Program-made: the position numbers and the translations under genes
Notes under the pieces: generated by a model
What the model saw: the letters and a program-made list of their open reading frames with translations, nothing else
Told to the model about the DNA's origin: nothing
Database searches by the model: none
Assembly (NCBI GenBank): GCA_026225945.1
Contig: JAMJFZ010001815.1
Span: forward strand, 20,277,501 to 20,341,500
Reading direction: 5' to 3'
DNA from: Cricetomys ansorgei
Taxonomy: Eukaryota > Chordata > Mammalia > Rodentia > Nesomyidae
DNA: 64,000 nucleotides
Shown: in pieces, positions 1 to 13,179 of the stretch
How positions within the stretch are numbered: position 1 is the first letter of the stretch
Layout of the letters: each line of letters starts with the position of its first letter

Positions 1-1414
1 ACTGTATTTTTGTTAACTCAATTAAGTGATGGTTGCATATAATTTTGTTAATAACAACATTTTCACAGTGCAGTTTTGTAATTAGATGAGTACATTCCTA
101 GTTGTCATGAGAATGAAACTTGAGGTTGACATCTAAAAACAAGACAGAGTTTTACGTTTGTATATAATGATTGGGTAGACTGAAATCATGAAGACAGTGA
201 GATTTTGATAAAATTAGGAGCCATCTTGTCCTTAGCTTTTGGGATTTTTAGGAGCAGTAAACTAAAATTAGCTTTAATTTTTGAATGCCTCTTAGGTGTG
301 AAAGCAAATGACTTAAAATTTCACTACAGACGTAGACAGTGTATACTTGGTACAAGAGATCTATTCAAATCAAATATAAGTCAAATCAAAATGAAGTCAC
401 TTTTCTATGGAACAAGTGGCAGAATTGTCATGATGAGCCACATTCACCCTTTTTCTTATTCTTGTGTATAATAATTGCTTCTTGAGGATGAGGGATCACT
501 TTTAACTCCTATGAAGTGTAGAAACCAAAGACTCTTTGGACTTGGGAAGATGGGGTTCAAGTGTCATCTTCCATCAACATCTCTTCTGTATGTGCTGTAT
601 TCCTTCCTCTGGTATAAATTAAAACTCGCTTAGGGCTTGTTAATTTCCCCAAATGATAATGAGGTCATGGCTATGTTGGATTAAACATATCATTTCAGCC
701 ACCTTTGTTAATGTCTTTCAACTTTAAATGACAGAGTATAGTGCTTGATGAACAAGACTCATATTAAACTAAATATTAACTTGTGTTTTAAAACTTGCTC
801 ATTTCTGGCCATCAAGTTTTCCATGCTAAAGAAACAAGGTTGAAAATTTCTACATTACAATACACTTTCACTAAAAGATTTTCTGTGTTATTGATGTGTG
901 GGATCATTGCATTAATGCATTGATACATCTCATTAAGCAAAATAACAGGATAATTGTATACATAGAGTTTAATAAATAGTATCACTTTTGACAAGTTGAC
1001 ATTTGAAATGTGAACTTGAGTTGCTTCAGAAAATAGGTAAGTAATAATAATGTTGTTCAGACTTGGAATCAAACCAGCTATTCCTGCATGCCTTGCCAGG
1101 CATGCCTTCCCTTTGACCATCTTCCCCTGACAGATGGTAGGTTGGTTTGGAGTTACTGTGCTTATTATCTGCATAATGAAAACCCAGGCAGACTTTATCT
1201 TTGCAGTGGAAATACCATGAAATACAATCACTTTAAACTATTTTATTCACTTAGATTGGAAAGCATCATGCATCAATTATCTTACGTTTAAACTACTCAG
1301 TCAAAATTTCTCTAAACATCTTTTAGCTTATGAGGCACTTCAATGAATCGATGTTCCAATATAAAGAAATTAATACCAGGTTTTGTCTCATGCATGGTAA
1401 AGAGAATAACTGAG
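1..1414. other. AT-rich intron sequence, nothing recognised
   Basis: No SINE, LINE, RNA gene or convincing ORF was seen. The short open frames here (up to about 139 codons, minus strand 812-1231) lack any recognisable motif. Confidence 0.5.
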
Positions 1415-1644
1415 TTTTTTTTTAAAGATTTGTTTAATTTTGTGAGAGTCTGTATGTGTCTGCATGTATGTATGAATACGAACATATATGTGGAAGGGGC
1501 TGAAGGAAGCCAAAAGGAGCATCAGATTCCCCCTGAAGCTGGAGTTACAGAAGTCGTGAGATGCTTGATGTGAATGCTGGGAACTGAGCTCAAGTCTGTG
1601 TAAGAGCAGAAAGCTCTCTTTACTGCGCTACCTCTCGAGTCCCA
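1415..1644 (-). mobile_element. B2/B3-family SINE
   Basis: Read on the + strand it shows the reversed B2/B3 order: T-run and aaagattt, a tgtctgcatgtatg segment, gaagccaaaaggagc..cagattccc, ctggagttacag, tgctgggaactgag, and the reversed promoter end ctctctttactgcgctacctct. It is diverged, without an obvious target duplication. Confidence 0.8.
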
Positions 1645-3380
1645 GAATAACTGAATGTTGAACCAAAGGTTGGATTTTTAGTCCGTTCTTTATTCTGGTG
1701 TATATTTTGGCAGACGGCCCAGAGAGGGGTTGGAGAATATGAGAATATGAATAGGAAAAGGAATGAATAGCAGATATCAGAAAGAATGAATAAAACTTAC
1801 CTTAAACAATCTTCTTCATTAAAGTGATCAGTATGATCATGCTGAATTCTACTTGGTCTAGTAAACTGGCTACTAGTCATTAAAAGATCAGAGACTAAAT
1901 AAGGCTGTCTAATAGACACATATGTAGGTCTAATAATAATATGTAAAAAATACACGTGTGTGTGTTTCCTTAATTAAGTCCACTAAATGTTAATTTACAT
2001 GATTTTTATCCCACAACTATTTGAACTATTTTGTTTTAAAACATTATCCTTAGCCTAAGTCATATCTAATAATACCTTGGAAGACAGTAAATTGCTCATA
2101 AAAAATAGCTGTCATACTGAGTCACTTTGATGTGGGCATGTGTAATAGCTTGTGATAGAAAATGATTGTGCACACGTGCATACTTTCATTGGAAAAACTA
2201 ATATTATGATTTTTACTTTGTTGGAAGCCTTCTTCAAAGCCTAAAATATAGAGATATTGTAAAAGTTACCTGTAGCCTGTTTAAATTAATTTTATCTTTG
2301 TTTTACTCCATTTTGTGACAGAGGAGGGGATTTAGATCGTTCCCTTATAACACTCAGACTTTCTGCTGGTGAATCAGCAGAATGAATCCTCAAAATTCAA
2401 TTCCCTTGTGGTTTCCTATAAATTTCTATCAGTATTCCTCTAGTAAAAAAACGTGGATTATGAATATGGTAAACAAAATGAACTTGTTCCATTTCAAGTT
2501 CATTCAATTTTCAAATCGGTGTATAAGGCTTTATTTTAAGAATATTTCATTAAAAAAATACATTGACACTACTCTGGAAACAGGACCCTACTCCTTTTGG
2601 TATTCTTTCAAACTTTGAAAACAGTAGACACATATCTTCTAAAATTTATATGTTAAAAACATTTTATATATTACGTTAACTTATAATTCATTCTAAATAA
2701 ATCATACATAGTTATATATATTGAAGTCATATGAGGAAGGGCTATGCTTCAGATAGAACAGTCACAAAATAACTTAATGTGAAGCTACCCTTAACCATAA
2801 AATCTTATTTAAAGGATGGCTAATTCTTAAGAGCATAGAAAACGCCCCTCACACAGACATGCACACAAGTACACTGTTCCTTCAATTACAAAATAAACAA
2901 CTTTGTACTTTTTCTCTTGCTATAATTAAAAGGAAGGAAGTCAGAAAATTATAACTATTTTAAACAAGCGAGTTGCATGATTGCATTAAATATTGATTAT
3001 TGTGGAAAAGCACTCATGGAAGTGCTCATATCTAGTCCACAGATACTGAGGAGAAGCTTAGCGTGCACAGCCTAGTTAACTAGTTTGAAGAACATGATTT
3101 AAGAATTTGCTTGAGATCCATTTTTTCTTTTCTAGAAGTTCTTGATTCTCTGACATTTCTCTTAGAAATTCATCCCACAAAGGTATTCTATATTTAGAGT
3201 TACATAGAAAGTACATATGTACAGAAAAAATATCTTAGGTTATATCAAAAGGAGAACACATTACACAAGTTGGTTTGGTAGATTTCTCAAGTTTTGTATA
3301 ATTTTATTGAACTTACCTTAATGAGAAAACAAACAAATGGCAAATATTCTTATAAAAGAAGGTTAGGAAAGCTGCACATT
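1645..3380. other. AT-rich intron sequence, nothing recognised
   Basis: No identifiable repeat apart from short low-complexity runs. The largest open frame (2382-2618, 78 codons) has no recognisable features. Confidence 0.45.
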
Positions 3381-3797
3381 CATGTGTGTTTGTGTCTGTG
3401 CCCATGTGAGTGCACACACATATTTGTTTGTATATACACGTGGAGGCCAGATGTCAACGTTGGGTAATTTTCCCAATTGCTCCCCGCTTTATTATTTTGA
3501 GACAGGGTTTCACTGTGTAGTTCTGCCTGTCTGGAACCTTGGACCAAGCTGGCCTAGAACTCAGAGACTTGCCTGCCTACCTGTCACTTTCAAATGTAGT
3601 GCTGAGATTAAAAGTGTGTGCCACCATGCATGGCTCCATTTTACTTTTGAGATAGGGTCTCTTCTTAGACCTGATTTTTCTAGACTCATTAGCCAGCAAG
3701 TCTGGAGGATCCACCTATATGTATCAGTAACAGGATTACAGCCACAAGCCACCTTGTACGGTAAGCATTTTACTGAATGAACTCTGTCTCCAGCTTC
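3381..3797 (-). mobile_element. B4-family SINE, interrupted by a B1
   Basis: Outer landmarks are gtggaggccagatgtcaacgt and gctccccgctttatt at the left, then, after the B1, gagatagggtctct, ggattacagcca and the ending gtaagcattttactgaatga. This is the B4 order read in reverse. The B1 at 3500-3637 splits the B4 at its gagacaggg-like segment. Confidence 0.7.
3500..3637 (-). mobile_element. B1 SINE (antisense), nested in B4
   Basis: Reverse B1 landmarks: gagacagggtttcactgtg, ctggcctagaactcagag, ttgcctgcctacc, gtgctgagattaaaag and gtgtgccaccatgc. It has the older gtgtag form, unlike the copies at 14232 and 59517. Confidence 0.85.
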
Positions 3798-3844
3798 AGC
3801 TGTTTAGTTTTCATACAGATATATTTTAAGAATTTGGCTCACTA

Positions 3845-4050
3845 GGGGCTAAAGACATGGCTCAGCTGTTAAGAGCACAGGCTGCTCTTCCAGAGGACCT
3901 GGGTTCAATTCCATCATCCACCTGGGGCTCACAACTGTCTGTACCTATAGTTCCAAGAGAACTGTTACCCTCTTCTGCCCTCCATAGTGACCAGACATAT
4001 TCATGCAGGCAAAACATCCATACACACAATATTTAAAAACATTAATGAGT
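3845..4050 (+). mobile_element. B2 SINE
   Basis: It starts ggggctaaagacatggctca, followed by gttaagagcac (A box region), tgctcttccagagg, gggttcaattcc (B box) and ctcacaactgtctg, and ends in an A-rich ttaaaaacatt. This is the standard B2 order with moderate divergence. Confidence 0.9.
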
Positions 4051-4497
4051 TTTGTTTTCTCTTTTTAAGGGGTTTCAATAGTTCACACTTAACATACTAG
4101 TATTTTGGAAATGTTTGATAATATTCAAAATCTTTAGGAACTTTATAGGCTTTCTTAATTTTGATCTTATTCTCTTCCTCACTTTATTTTTCAATAGTTA
4201 TAAAATGTGTTTCAGAGAATTATAAAGATCTGTATTAAGACTACCAAGCTATATGAGACTGTAGAAAATGAGAATTTTCTAGAATAATGGAAGAGATGTG
4301 TTAGAAGTTTTCACAGAGCTAAATATTAAGCTGGGGAAAAAAGTACTGAATTTTGTCTTAAGACATTGTCAAATCTCTTTTTATTTATTGGCTTTCTGGG
4401 TCATATGGTAACTCTATATTTAACTTCTTGAGAAGTTCCCACACTGTTTCTCAATGAAGGAAGTTGTCACGGGTCAACATTTGTCATTGTGTCACTG

Positions 4498-4590
4498 TTG
4501 TTCTCTTTCTTGCTCTTCCTCTCTTCCTCTTTCCTTCTGCCCCCCTCCTCCCCCACCTCTTTCTCTCTGTGTGTGTGTGTGTGGTGTGTG
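4498..4590. repeat. Pyrimidine-rich tract running into (TG)n
   Basis: CT/C-rich low-complexity DNA (4498-4566), then about 12 TG units from 4567. It adjoins the B4 that follows, as is usual for B4/CA-tail junctions. Confidence 0.85.
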
Positions 4591-4840
4591 TTTACTCACG
4601 TGGGTTGTGGTGTGGTGGGATGTGAAGGGCAGATATAAGCCTCAGGGATTCTTCAAAAGATGACCACCCTGTGTTTCAGTTAGTCTCTCATTGGTGCCTG
4701 GACCTTGAACATTATTTAGTCTAGGCTGGCTGACTAGTAACCCCGGGAATCAGCTGAGTTCCCCCTCCAGAGGACACCATGGCTGGTGTTTTTATGGGGT
4801 TTCTGAGTTCAAGTGTATGTCCTCATGCTTGTGTGACAAT
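4591..4840 (-). mobile_element. B4-family SINE (diverged)
   Basis: Landmarks on the + strand: cctcagggattcttc, cattggtgcctggacc, aggctggctgactag, and the end gagttcaagtgtatgtcctcatgcttgtg, which match a reversed B4. It is quite degenerate. Confidence 0.6.
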
Positions 4841-5082
4841 TACTATAGTGACTGAAATATTTTTTATTATTCTTTAAATTAATATTCTGTATGAAGTGAA
4901 ATCATATATATTTCTTGTTTTCATAAAACTATTTAACCACAGTTACATTAGTTTGATACCTTCAGTAGTTCACTTTGATAGAGTTATGGTTCTGTTATTA
5001 TGTTTCTGAGTTTAAAATTCCTTGAGCACATTCTTTTCGAAAGGCTAATATATTTTCTGCAACAAAAATCAGTTTCTTAGTC

Positions 5083-5215
5083 AGTGGTGTTACACACCTG
5101 TCATCCCAGGACTTAGGAGGCTGAAGCAGGAGGATTTTGAGTTAAATGGCAACTTTGGCTCTGTAGGGAGTCTGATGGTGTCCTGAGCTGCAGGAAGAAC
5201 CCATCTTCCCCTCCC
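5083..5215 (+). mobile_element. B1-related SINE (diverged)
   Basis: gtggtgttacacacctgtcatcccag, then ggaggctgaagcaggagga, is the B1/monomeric 7SL-type 5' half. The second half is poorly preserved. Confidence 0.65.
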
Positions 5216-5576
5216 CACAAAATTACTTTGTTCAGAAAATTTTCTGTTGAATTTGCTACATCACCATTCCATAAAAGCTATGCAAATTGACTTTTGTAGC
5301 CCTGTGTTAATTTATCCATTCTTGTGTACATTTTTCATTTATTTAGTTGTAGGATTTTATTCTATCAAGAGACATATACATAATTATTTTTCTTTAAAAA
5401 TTGTCTGTCTTTTCAGTAAACATAATTTTGTTGTTTAAGCATACTAATATGCTTTCTGATCCATAAAAGTTATTCATTATTAAAAATAATCAATTGCACT
5501 CCATCACTAAGCTTATCCAAGCAGCCCAGGAATTATTATGGTAATTAGGAGGAGAGCCTTTCCCTGGCTAACATGC

Positions 5577-5601
5577 ACTCATTCATTCATTCATTCATTT
5601 A
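5577..5601. repeat. (TTCA)n microsatellite
   Basis: About six tandem attc units. Confidence 0.9.
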
Positions 5602-7296
5602 TTCTATGACTTTCAAAAGATTTTTTATCATGAATTGTTAAGTTCTGCATTTAATTCAAAATATATAAGCCCTTTAGTCTACTAATAAGTTATTTAATAA
5701 ACTTAGGTTAAAAGTGCCTATGTATACGTTGTGTGTGTTTGATTGACATTAAGTATAATACTATATTTATATATAATAATTTTGGGAACTTTTAAACTAA
5801 AGAATAGAGTTTCTTTTTTCTCCCTGTTAGTGTATAGGGTGATTGAATTGCATGTTCAATCAACACTGATGTGCACTCATGCCATTCACTGCCAAATGCA
5901 GCTTTTACCCATTTGCATATAAGCCGTGAGTCTGTTAGATCATGGTAATGCCTTAAACTCTATTATATAAGTTTTAGAGATATTCCCAAGACATACCAAG
6001 ACTGTGTTTGCAACGTATATCCTAAATCTAATGCGGCTTGAAAATAGTTTAACTTTGAAAGATGTGCTCTAAATCTCATTGCTATAAACTTGGATCTACA
6101 TATTTGGAACTGAATAATTTCCTTGGTTTCATGCATCCGTTACTGTAGAATTTAGTAAACAAATATAAAACGATAATTTGTTAGTTGTGTGTAATATATG
6201 CAGGTAATACCTTCTGTATATTGAAGTCCTCTGGAAGCAGATAGTATTGTAAATATTTTATTTGCACTGCTTTGCAATGGTAGAGAAATAATTTTGTGTG
6301 TTTCATTAAGAGTATCTGTGTTGGAAAATAATTTATCTCCATAAAAATCAATCAAATGCTTTATTGACAATAAAATACTAGCATATTGCATTGGTCAGAG
6401 TAGACAACCACAGCTTTTATGGAGAAACATTACTCATCATGAGTCTTAATTCCAGGGAATTTGAGCATGTTTATGACTTTTAAACTACTTAGAAGCTGAC
6501 CAGCCATGTCAGTCATTGAGCCCTGTGTACACTTCAACAAATCAGTGCTCGCAAAATCACATATGACAGTCATAAGGAAAAGGAACACGGCATGTATGTG
6601 AAACAAAAGTATCTTCAAGTGAGTAAATAAAAGTCAAGTCAAGTGATGACTGGGACATGTGACTGCAAAGATAGTTTAATTTACTCAAATTCTAAGACCT
6701 CTTGCTTTTAAACCTGATTACATTTTATTACTGCCTTATTAATTTGTAGGTCAAAATAGTTAATTCCATGGCAATCTTCTTAAACGCATACATTTTAATT
6801 TCTTCTTCATATTTACAGTTCCTATAGATGCCTAAATTATCATTGCCCGTAAGGCGAGCATTTTGAGAGATGATTATACGGATTTACTCATCAGTTGTAG
6901 GTTGGATTAAGCCACCAGCTAACAACTACTAACATCCCTGAATATATATTCTCTTTATACCTTAATACCTTCCTTAGTTTCTCTTAGCATTAAGATTCCT
7001 GGTAACTTTTCCAGCTGATGAAGCTCTGCTTACAATGAAACCCAGGTGTCTTTCCCTACGTGAGATAGCTTTGTGGGTAGCTTTGTGGGTTTTTGGTTTT
7101 TTTGTTATCTATTTTTTCACCTTAACACATTCTACTTCTGTTGTGAAATCTTTGCAGGTTGGTATTTCACGATGAACACATCATTTGAGATGCCGTATAT
7201 AGCTAAATTATATTTCATGGACCATGACAATTAAATGGGAATTAAGTGATTTCTTATATGTGTGATAAATATTAATATCATTGTATTTATTAGTTT
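5602..7296. other. AT-rich intron sequence, nothing recognised
   Basis: No confident repeat or gene. The minus-strand frames at 6152-6391 and 6430-6618 have no family features. Confidence 0.45.
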
Positions 7297-7655
7297 AGGT
7301 GGCAGCTATTGGGTACCTCAGCAAGGAAGACAAGGAGACATTTTCCTAGGTGCAAACCCTGCCAGACATTAGTAGAGAGAACCACCTGTCATGGCAAGCA
7401 CCTTTCTGGATAGTGAAACCCTGATCATCTGATCTTGAGAGTTTTTATTGATGAAGATGCTCCTCAGGTCTTCTGTTGATAGCAAGTACAAATCATGAGG
7501 AACCAAACACCTTTTACATAAAGCCAACACCTGCTGATAATACAAAATGCCAAGCCCTAGGCAGCCCTTCCCCCAATAATGAACAAAAAAAAAACCATTT
7601 TAAACATAACTAGAAATAAACTTGTACAACATATTAGATTACTCTTTTTGACAGC
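7297..7655 (+). mobile_element. LTR-like dispersed repeat, copy 1
   Basis: Shares a colinear ~350-nt sequence with 20661-21005: gaagacaaggag, tgcaaa[c/t]cctgccagac, the cagcagaggga-type segment, tattgat..ctcctcagg, aatacaaaa[t/c][a/g]cca, and a 3' part with aactagaaataaactt. The AATAAA-containing end and compact length suggest a solo LTR of a rodent retrovirus-like element. Family not identified. Confidence 0.6.
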
Positions 7656-9020
7656 ACCTCTACTGCCAATCATTTTGAGGTAACATAAATACTGTCAGCT
7701 GACTTGGCCTCTCATTTGTATTACTTTCCAGTATACTATGTCTCTGCTTTGTCAAGACTCTATCCATATTCTTCTGCATGTGGAGTAACCAAAACACTCT
7801 TACCTTCTTTACTGGTTAGCAAGTTAATAGTTCTCCTTTCCGACTATTTGTGTCCAGCCATTTTTTTCTCTTTGTTTCGTTTCTTATTTTTTGCTTGTTT
7901 TCAGTGTTTAAGACCATGAAAATTGGAATATTAAGATGGATTGTTAAATATGATATAGAAAAGGTACTAGGAGGCCTAAAATAAATTTAAGAAATCATAA
8001 CTAAGGCATCTAGGTTTCTATCTTAAAGCTAATCTCTTTTTAAAAATTAAAACCAAACAAACATTTTTAAGTCTTTTTATTTCTTCATCATCGTGATAAA
8101 AGAGCTTTTTTAAAAACAATTTCCTCATTTTCATGATAAAAGAGCTGAAGGAATCCACAACTAAAGCTTTATCTTCAATGCTGAATGGTTGTTTGCATTC
8201 TGTCCTCAGCTAAGGTGATTACCTCTTTAGCCATTGCTGGTCTTCTAGACTCTCCAAGAGTTGGCTTCAGGGTCAGGGTTCCTCTGTCAACTGAGTTTCC
8301 TGTTCTTGTCTTTCCCATCTTTCCTTTTTCTCTTCCATATCATTACCTTTTTTTTCAAAATTTCAACATTGGTTCTTGGATGATTATCTTTCTCAGTGAG
8401 TTCTGTATTATCTAAAAGCAAACTTTTCTGATATCAGATCGGCCAATTTTCATGAAAAAGAAAAAGCCTTCCAAAATGCAGATTTTCTGTTTTTTTTTTT
8501 TTTTCTGGAAGATCATCTCATATTCTTGTGATATGTAATAAGTATTTTTGTGTTTCTGGGGAAGCCATTTGCTCCAAATCCAAACTTTTTAAAAATCCGA
8601 CTTTTTTAAAAGTAACATTTTATCTATGTTTCATCTTTGAAATTTGAAACTGATTCTTTTTCTAAATTCCAGTTTTAGACAAAGAAAAAAGTCACTGTAA
8701 AAAGTCAATTTCTCAACTTTCTGAAGAATGAGAAAATGGAGGCACCATATGGAGGTGCCGCACGGTGTAGACTTGTGAGCAGGTCTCGTGGTTCTCGCTC
8801 TGTCTCTTGCTCTAGCACTTCTGTCCTCTTCCTTTGGGCATCCTTGTGGGCTTGTCTTTATTTCTTTCCCACTGCTACATCAATTATGCTTTCCTTCAAC
8901 CACTGTGGGTGCTTCTGCCATCCCGACAGTTCTAGCAGAGTTGTAGAAAGAGAACACGGACAGGCTTTCTCCAGGTATGCATTTCTCAAATGCATAACAG
9001 ATATTCAGCAAGCATCTGTG
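7656..9020. other. AT-rich intron sequence, nothing recognised
   Basis: Unassigned. An open frame at 8736-9089 runs into the SINE that follows and has no recognisable protein motif. Confidence 0.4.
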
Positions 9021-9023
9021 ATG

Positions 9024-9365
9024 ACAGTTGGTACCATCCTGGCTATGCAAGCACAAGGACCTGGATTTCATCTCCAGCACCCTTGTTAAAATAATGAATG
9101 AATGAATGAATGAATGAGTAAATAAGGACAGCTGGGCAGCACATTCCTATTATTTTAGTATTACTTTTGGTATTTTCTGGCAAACCAGTCTAGCTAAATC
9201 AATGAGCTCAAGAATCAGGAAGAAATCCCATCAAAAAAAACCTGGAGAAAGATTAAGGAAGATACCTGATATTGACCTTTGGCCTCTACACACATGGGAT
9301 CAAGATGTAATGCACTCATTCCCACAAATATACACACAGATAAACACATACATATACACACAGAT

Positions 9366-9368
<3 letters not shown>
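9024..9368 (+). mobile_element. B4/ID-type SINE interrupted by (TGAA)n
   Basis: The left piece tgctatgcaagcacaagg-like and ggatttcatctccagcaccc is ID/B4-like, followed by (TGAA)n at 9093-9118. The B4 body follows: agctgggcagcacattcct..., and gatattgacctttggcctctacacacatg near the end, running into a CA array. Exact subdivision is uncertain. Confidence 0.6.

Positions 9369-9405
<37 letters not shown>
9369..9405. repeat. (CA)n microsatellite
   Basis: About 18 CA units at the 3' end of the B4. Confidence 0.95.
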
Positions 9406-9408
<3 letters not shown>

Positions 9409-9922
9409 CTCTATTCTTACCATAAAATATGGTTCATTCCATATTCTACTGTGGCAAATGGATTATCTGTTATGTAAGTTGCACCAAGCAAGAGATTGCT
9501 TAAATGTATAACCCAGACACCCAGATGACACAGTGTCTCTTCTCACTCCCAAATGTCAATAAAATCCTGACAACTGGACTCTATATGTTCTGGGTGCCCA
9601 TACACTCTTATCAACTGTCCGTCTTTTCCCTTCCTGTTGCTCTGTGCACACCCTGTTCTTCCTGTCCCCTAGTAAACATAATAGTAATAATCATGGTAAG
9701 CATAAATATGTCTTTGATTTAAAGAAAGTTCTCTTCTGGAATATTTTTACCATTTCCTACTCCCAAGCTATTTTCAGGTCTCTATTCAATATTCAAACAT
9801 TAGCATATCAAAGAGGTGCTATCATTACTCCATTTAAAATTTCAGCCACCTTCCTGTCATAAAATGTCACTTCCTATTTGCAAGATTTAAATTTTCTTCC
9901 AAGTAATGCCTTCTGCAAAATA

Positions 9923-10002
9923 TCTCTTTATATCTATATATCTACCTGGATCTATCAATCTACCTGTATCTATCTATATGTATCTCTACCCATTTATCTG
10001 TT

Positions 10003-10040
<38 letters not shown>

Positions 10041-10078
10041 ATCTATCTGTATTTCTGGCTATTATCTACCTATCTATA
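9923..10078. repeat. (TATC)n microsatellite, mostly degenerate
   Basis: Pure tatc/tcta units at about 10003-10040 flanked by interrupted tatc, tacc and tatg units. Confidence 0.92.
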
Positions 10079-11743
10079 AATATGTGTTATATGTGTCCAT
10101 TGTTCTCTTTATAAAGAGTGTGAACTGTTTTACTGTCATGTTACCAGGGTAAATGAAGTTACTTAGCATGGACAAACTCAACTAGTTACTATAGTAATTC
10201 TTGTTACTAGTTAGTATAGTAGAAAATGAAAATGTTAAATATGAGCAAAACATTAAAATAACAAAGAAAAAGTTGAAGTCACATTGTTGTAGTGTTGGAC
10301 CAGCAAATGCTTTATGCAAAACACCTTTTGATCATTTCACCTGAGATCATAAAACACATAAACAACCAAAATGACGTAATTTATAATAAACTCATTTTAA
10401 AATATAAAATATATTTTATGCACAGTTAGTATTTCAAATATCAGTGAAATCTCAGAGTAAAATTTCTACAATATAGCATGAAATTCTTTCAAGAAAGAAG
10501 AATTTTGGAGTTACAGAAACACATAGCCCAGCGGTTCATACTTGCTTTTTGGTAAAATGTGCTATTTTGATACCTGAAGGAAATGAACAAATTAGGAGTT
10601 TAACTTGGCACAATTTTAGCAAATATATTTCAGCCCAAAGATAAAGCTTATAATTTTTTCTAAAAATAATGTATATCATTTAAACTGGTTTGCATTGTAT
10701 CATGAAATTTTACCCATAGTGTTATCACAGATAAGAGTCTTTACAGGCAGAGATGAAAAGCAAGACTACAGTTTAGTGATTTTCTGTGCAACAAACTGTT
10801 GGTAGGATGCCACTGGAAACTGAAAGCACCTGTCTGAGGAGAGCTTGTGAAGCTTATTGGTTAATTCCTTTGGAAACATTCCCATAAATGGCTAGCCTAT
10901 GCTATTTGTAACAGATTTTGGAGGAAACAATATATATTGCATTGTATTTGTGAACGTATTTCAATATCTTTATTTGTTCAAACTGTTTGATGACATAAAC
11001 CACATGTATCACAATGCTTCGTATGTGGTAAACTCTCAATGAAGTTTGAATGAATGAATGAAATAATGAATGAATGAATGAGTGAACAACATTCCCTATA
11101 TCCTTTCCTGTCATTAAGGTTTTTTCTTAAGTTTAGTGCTTGAAACTCTTAGAATAAATTTTTGTATTTTAGCCTATATCTTATTTAAAACCAGGCTAGA
11201 ATATTTTTTTTCTTCTTTGAGGACAATTTTGTTAGAGTTTGAAAGAAAAAGAAAACCTCAGGAAAGGTAAGCTACTGCATGGAGTCAGAGATTGGAAGAG
11301 AGGAAAGACAAAGAACCATGTCATGTAAGTTGGCATGGAAGCCATACACAGAGAGGGAGATGTGGTAGGGTGGGAGCCTTAGAAGATGAATAAAGGAGCC
11401 CGACATCTCTGGGAAAGATGAATTTAGGTTTTGACCAGTCTCTGAAAGAAAGATAAAAAAGGAAAAAAATCAGAAAGGCAGACGCAGTCAGCTGAAACTT
11501 TAGGTTCTCTATTAGTGGACCAGGAGCATGGGAAGCAGGAATTCTGGAAAGGAAAAGTACAAGACCAAGTTTAGACTGAAATTCAACACATGGTTTAGTG
11601 ATTGGTCACTGACTTACAATAACTTATCTCAAGTCTTCTACAGAGGATTGGGCAATGCCTTAGACCAGTTTCCTTACTGCTTGACTTAGACCTCAAAGAA
11701 TCATAGAATATAGAGTATATATTGCAGCACATTACAAGGCTAC
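10079..11743. other. AT-rich intron sequence, mostly unassigned
   Basis: Only an (AATG)n run at 11047-11083 is clear. Just before it, acaatgcttcgtatgtggtaaactctcaatgaa resembles the tail of an old MIR/L2-type repeat, but too weakly to call. Confidence 0.4.
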
Positions 11744-11843
11744 ACTGTGATGTAATACATTCATCTACACTGTGTACAACGTGCATCTACACTGCAGGTT
11801 AACACATGCATCTACAATGTGACATAGCACATTCATCTCCAAG
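11744..11843. repeat. Short imperfect minisatellite (about four 22-25 nt units)
   Basis: Four successive units end in tgcatctaca or ttcatctaca/ttcatctcca and begin ctgtga, ctgtgt, ctgcag, atgtga. This is an imperfect direct repeat not explained by a known SINE. Confidence 0.6.
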
Positions 11844-12129
11844 AATTTTAACCATGTCACCTACTCTGTCAAACTTCTACCTCCTTACATTGAAGTAATT
11901 ATTTAATCTTTTGAATCCTACACTCCAGTGGTAAATTTCTTCCTGTAAGGGACCAGATAATAAATTTTTAGTATTTGTGGGTCTTACAGTTCCTGCCATA
12001 GCTATTCCAATCCACCTTTGTAGTGTGAAAATAACCATGGACAGTAAAAGTGAGTGTGACTCTGAGTGAATATAATTTTACCTATGAAGACTGACATTTC
12101 ATATAGCACTCTTGTCTAATGGGTTACTA

Positions 12130-12370
12130 GCTTTTTTTTTTTAAATTCTTTGACAGTTCCACAATTGATCATACTCATCCCTTACTCCCTAGTCTCTCAG
12201 GTACCCCATCATAGCTTTCTCCTAACTTCATGTCTTCTTTTTATATTTATTTATTTTTATGATATTTTTATTTACTCTTATTTATTATTTAACCCACTGA
12301 GTTCAGTTAGTGCTGTTCATATATGCATGGATGTAAGGGGATGGGCATCCTGCTAGTGGCTTCTCCTTAT
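12130..12370 (-). mobile_element. Rodent L1 3'-region fragment (antisense)
   Basis: The T-rich start is followed by acccactgagttcagttagtgctgttcatatatgcatgg, which resembles the antisense 3' untranslated region of old rodent L1 (Lx-type) from memory. No coding part remains. Confidence 0.5.
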
Positions 12371-12410
12371 GAAAAGTTTTCTTCTATTACCATTAAGACA
12401 TTACTCTTCA

Positions 12411-12475
12411 AGGCCGAAGACACAGCCAGGATAAGTGTCTGCCCAGCATGTTTGAAGCTCTAGGCTCTTTCACTA
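12411..12475 (+). mobile_element. Possible ID-like SINE remnant
   Basis: ggccgaagacacagccaggataagtg..tgcccagcatg loosely follows the ID core. Heavily diverged. Confidence 0.3.
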
Positions 12476-13130
12476 TTACTATTTTTAGCTTGTGGGCAGC
12501 CCAGAATGGATGGTAGGCAGAATTGTGTCTGTAGACCTCAAGTTGCTTATTCTTGCTATATCACTTGGTTGGACAAAAGGAGCAGATTCAGTGAAGTATT
12601 ATTTTTACCTAGTATCTCCTACTAAAAGTGTGCTTATGTGAGTGATAATGTCCTTTAAATGTCCATTAAATGAAGTGATTATATAGAAAGTAGCAGTTAT
12701 TCAATAAACTTAGCATTATAAATATTAAACAGTTTATATAACATTAATGTATGCAAAAATATGTAACAGGTAACAAGGTTAACTTTACCATTAATACATT
12801 ATGTAAACTAAAGAAATTATGCATATACATGTGAATATGGATATAAGTATATATTCTTTTGAATATATCATAGATTTATAATTTGCCATCCAAAGGGAGT
12901 CTCTTTTATTAGCCATAAAAATTATTTTAAGAAGCTTAATGTGTACATTTTAAAGACAAATACAGTATTAACATTTAATAAATGACAATCAACAACATAT
13001 CCTTTTTGTACTATGATAAAAGATGTCTATTTTATCATAAACTAGAAACATGTTCACTTAATGATATACTCAAAATGAGTATCCATGGATTTAGCTCTTA
13101 AATTATATTTCCATCATACCCAGTTTTCAC

Positions 13131-13179
13131 TTGGGTTCTGGGTGTTTGAGTTCAGGGCATCATCCATCTCTCCAGCCCA
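13131..13179 (-). mobile_element. B2-type SINE fragment (5' end only)
   Basis: ttctgggtgtttgagttcagggcatcatccatctctccagccc is a reversed B2 promoter end. The rest is missing. Confidence 0.6.

Noticed and set aside
3382..3780. 132-codon frame
   Set aside because: Lies entirely in a B4 SINE with a nested B1.
8736..9089. 117-codon frame, at first considered a small gene
   Set aside because: Its end runs into a SINE and the protein has no recognisable motif; no splice sites or promoter were apparent.
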